DNA of 64,000 nt, taken from NCBI RefSeq assembly GCF_965638725.1, contig NC_134949.1:121767794-121831793 (forward strand), read 5' to 3'. The notes beneath the pieces were generated by a model that searched no databases, had not been told where the DNA came from, and saw only the letters and a program-made list of their open reading frames with translations. This stretch comes from Aptenodytes patagonicus (taxonomy: Eukaryota > Chordata > Aves > Sphenisciformes > Spheniscidae). The position numbers and the translations under genes were made by a program. Below, piece by piece: positions 63,858-64,000 of the stretch (positions within the stretch are counted from its first letter, which is position 1; each line of letters opens with the position of its first letter).

Positions 63858-64000
63858 CTGAAACCAAATCCAAACAAGTATTTGTAAGGAACAACACCAA
63901 TTTCCAGCTTGGTTTCAAACTTCCCCAACCACCTCATCCCATTATAAAGCAGCCGATACTAAACCTTGCAAAATATAAAGCAACACAGGGTGAGACATGC

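Noticed and set aside
1-64000. CRISPR arrays, operons, phage or plasmid genes
   Set aside because: None seen; the spliced genes and repeats show this is vertebrate chromosomal DNA.

Overview
The window is vertebrate nuclear DNA and almost certainly avian. It has split genes with GT-AG introns. It also carries a young CR1 LINE with a bird-type 3' tail, a piece of a bird ERV LTR and several much older CR1/L3-like remnants. There is no bacterial gene organisation, CRISPR array or operon. Three protein-coding genes can be reconstructed exon by exon with matching splice phases: MIS18A (minus strand), MRAP (plus strand) and the 3' part of URB1 (minus strand). From general knowledge this order and orientation match human chromosome 21q22.11, so the block appears to be conserved synteny.

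Layout. Positions 1 to about 20.9 kb hold no gene I can support. This is probably the spacer between HUNK (outside the window) and MIS18A, with an unexplained GC-rich block near 10.6-11.45 kb. MIS18A occupies 26355 down to 23231 in five coding exons (203 aa). A possible alternative last exon lies at 21165-21269. A CpG island at about 25.65-26.68 kb covers the MIS18A start and lies between MIS18A and the divergently transcribed MRAP. MRAP has three coding exons (27554-27659, 32948-33047, 42014-42164; 118 aa) and a polyadenylation signal at 42901. Its 9-kb second intron holds two old CR1/L3-like LINE fragments and a decayed element that looks like a DIRS tyrosine-recombinase retrotransposon. The 4.8-kb spacer between the convergent MRAP and URB1 genes contains an ERV LTR fragment at about 46.62-46.83 kb. 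URB1 runs from the right edge down to its stop at 48297. Ten exons encode the C-terminal 654 residues and the 5' part lies beyond the window. Two CR1 copies sit in its introns in antisense orientation.

Roles. MIS18A acts in loading CENP-A at centromeres, MRAP is the obligate accessory protein of the ACTH receptor MC2R, and URB1 acts in nucleolar 60S ribosome assembly. They are neighbours by synteny, not parts of one pathway. I did not find a new multi-gene system. The points most worth checking are two phase-compatible C-termini for MRAP, the possible extra MIS18A terminal exon, and the DIRS-like fossil.
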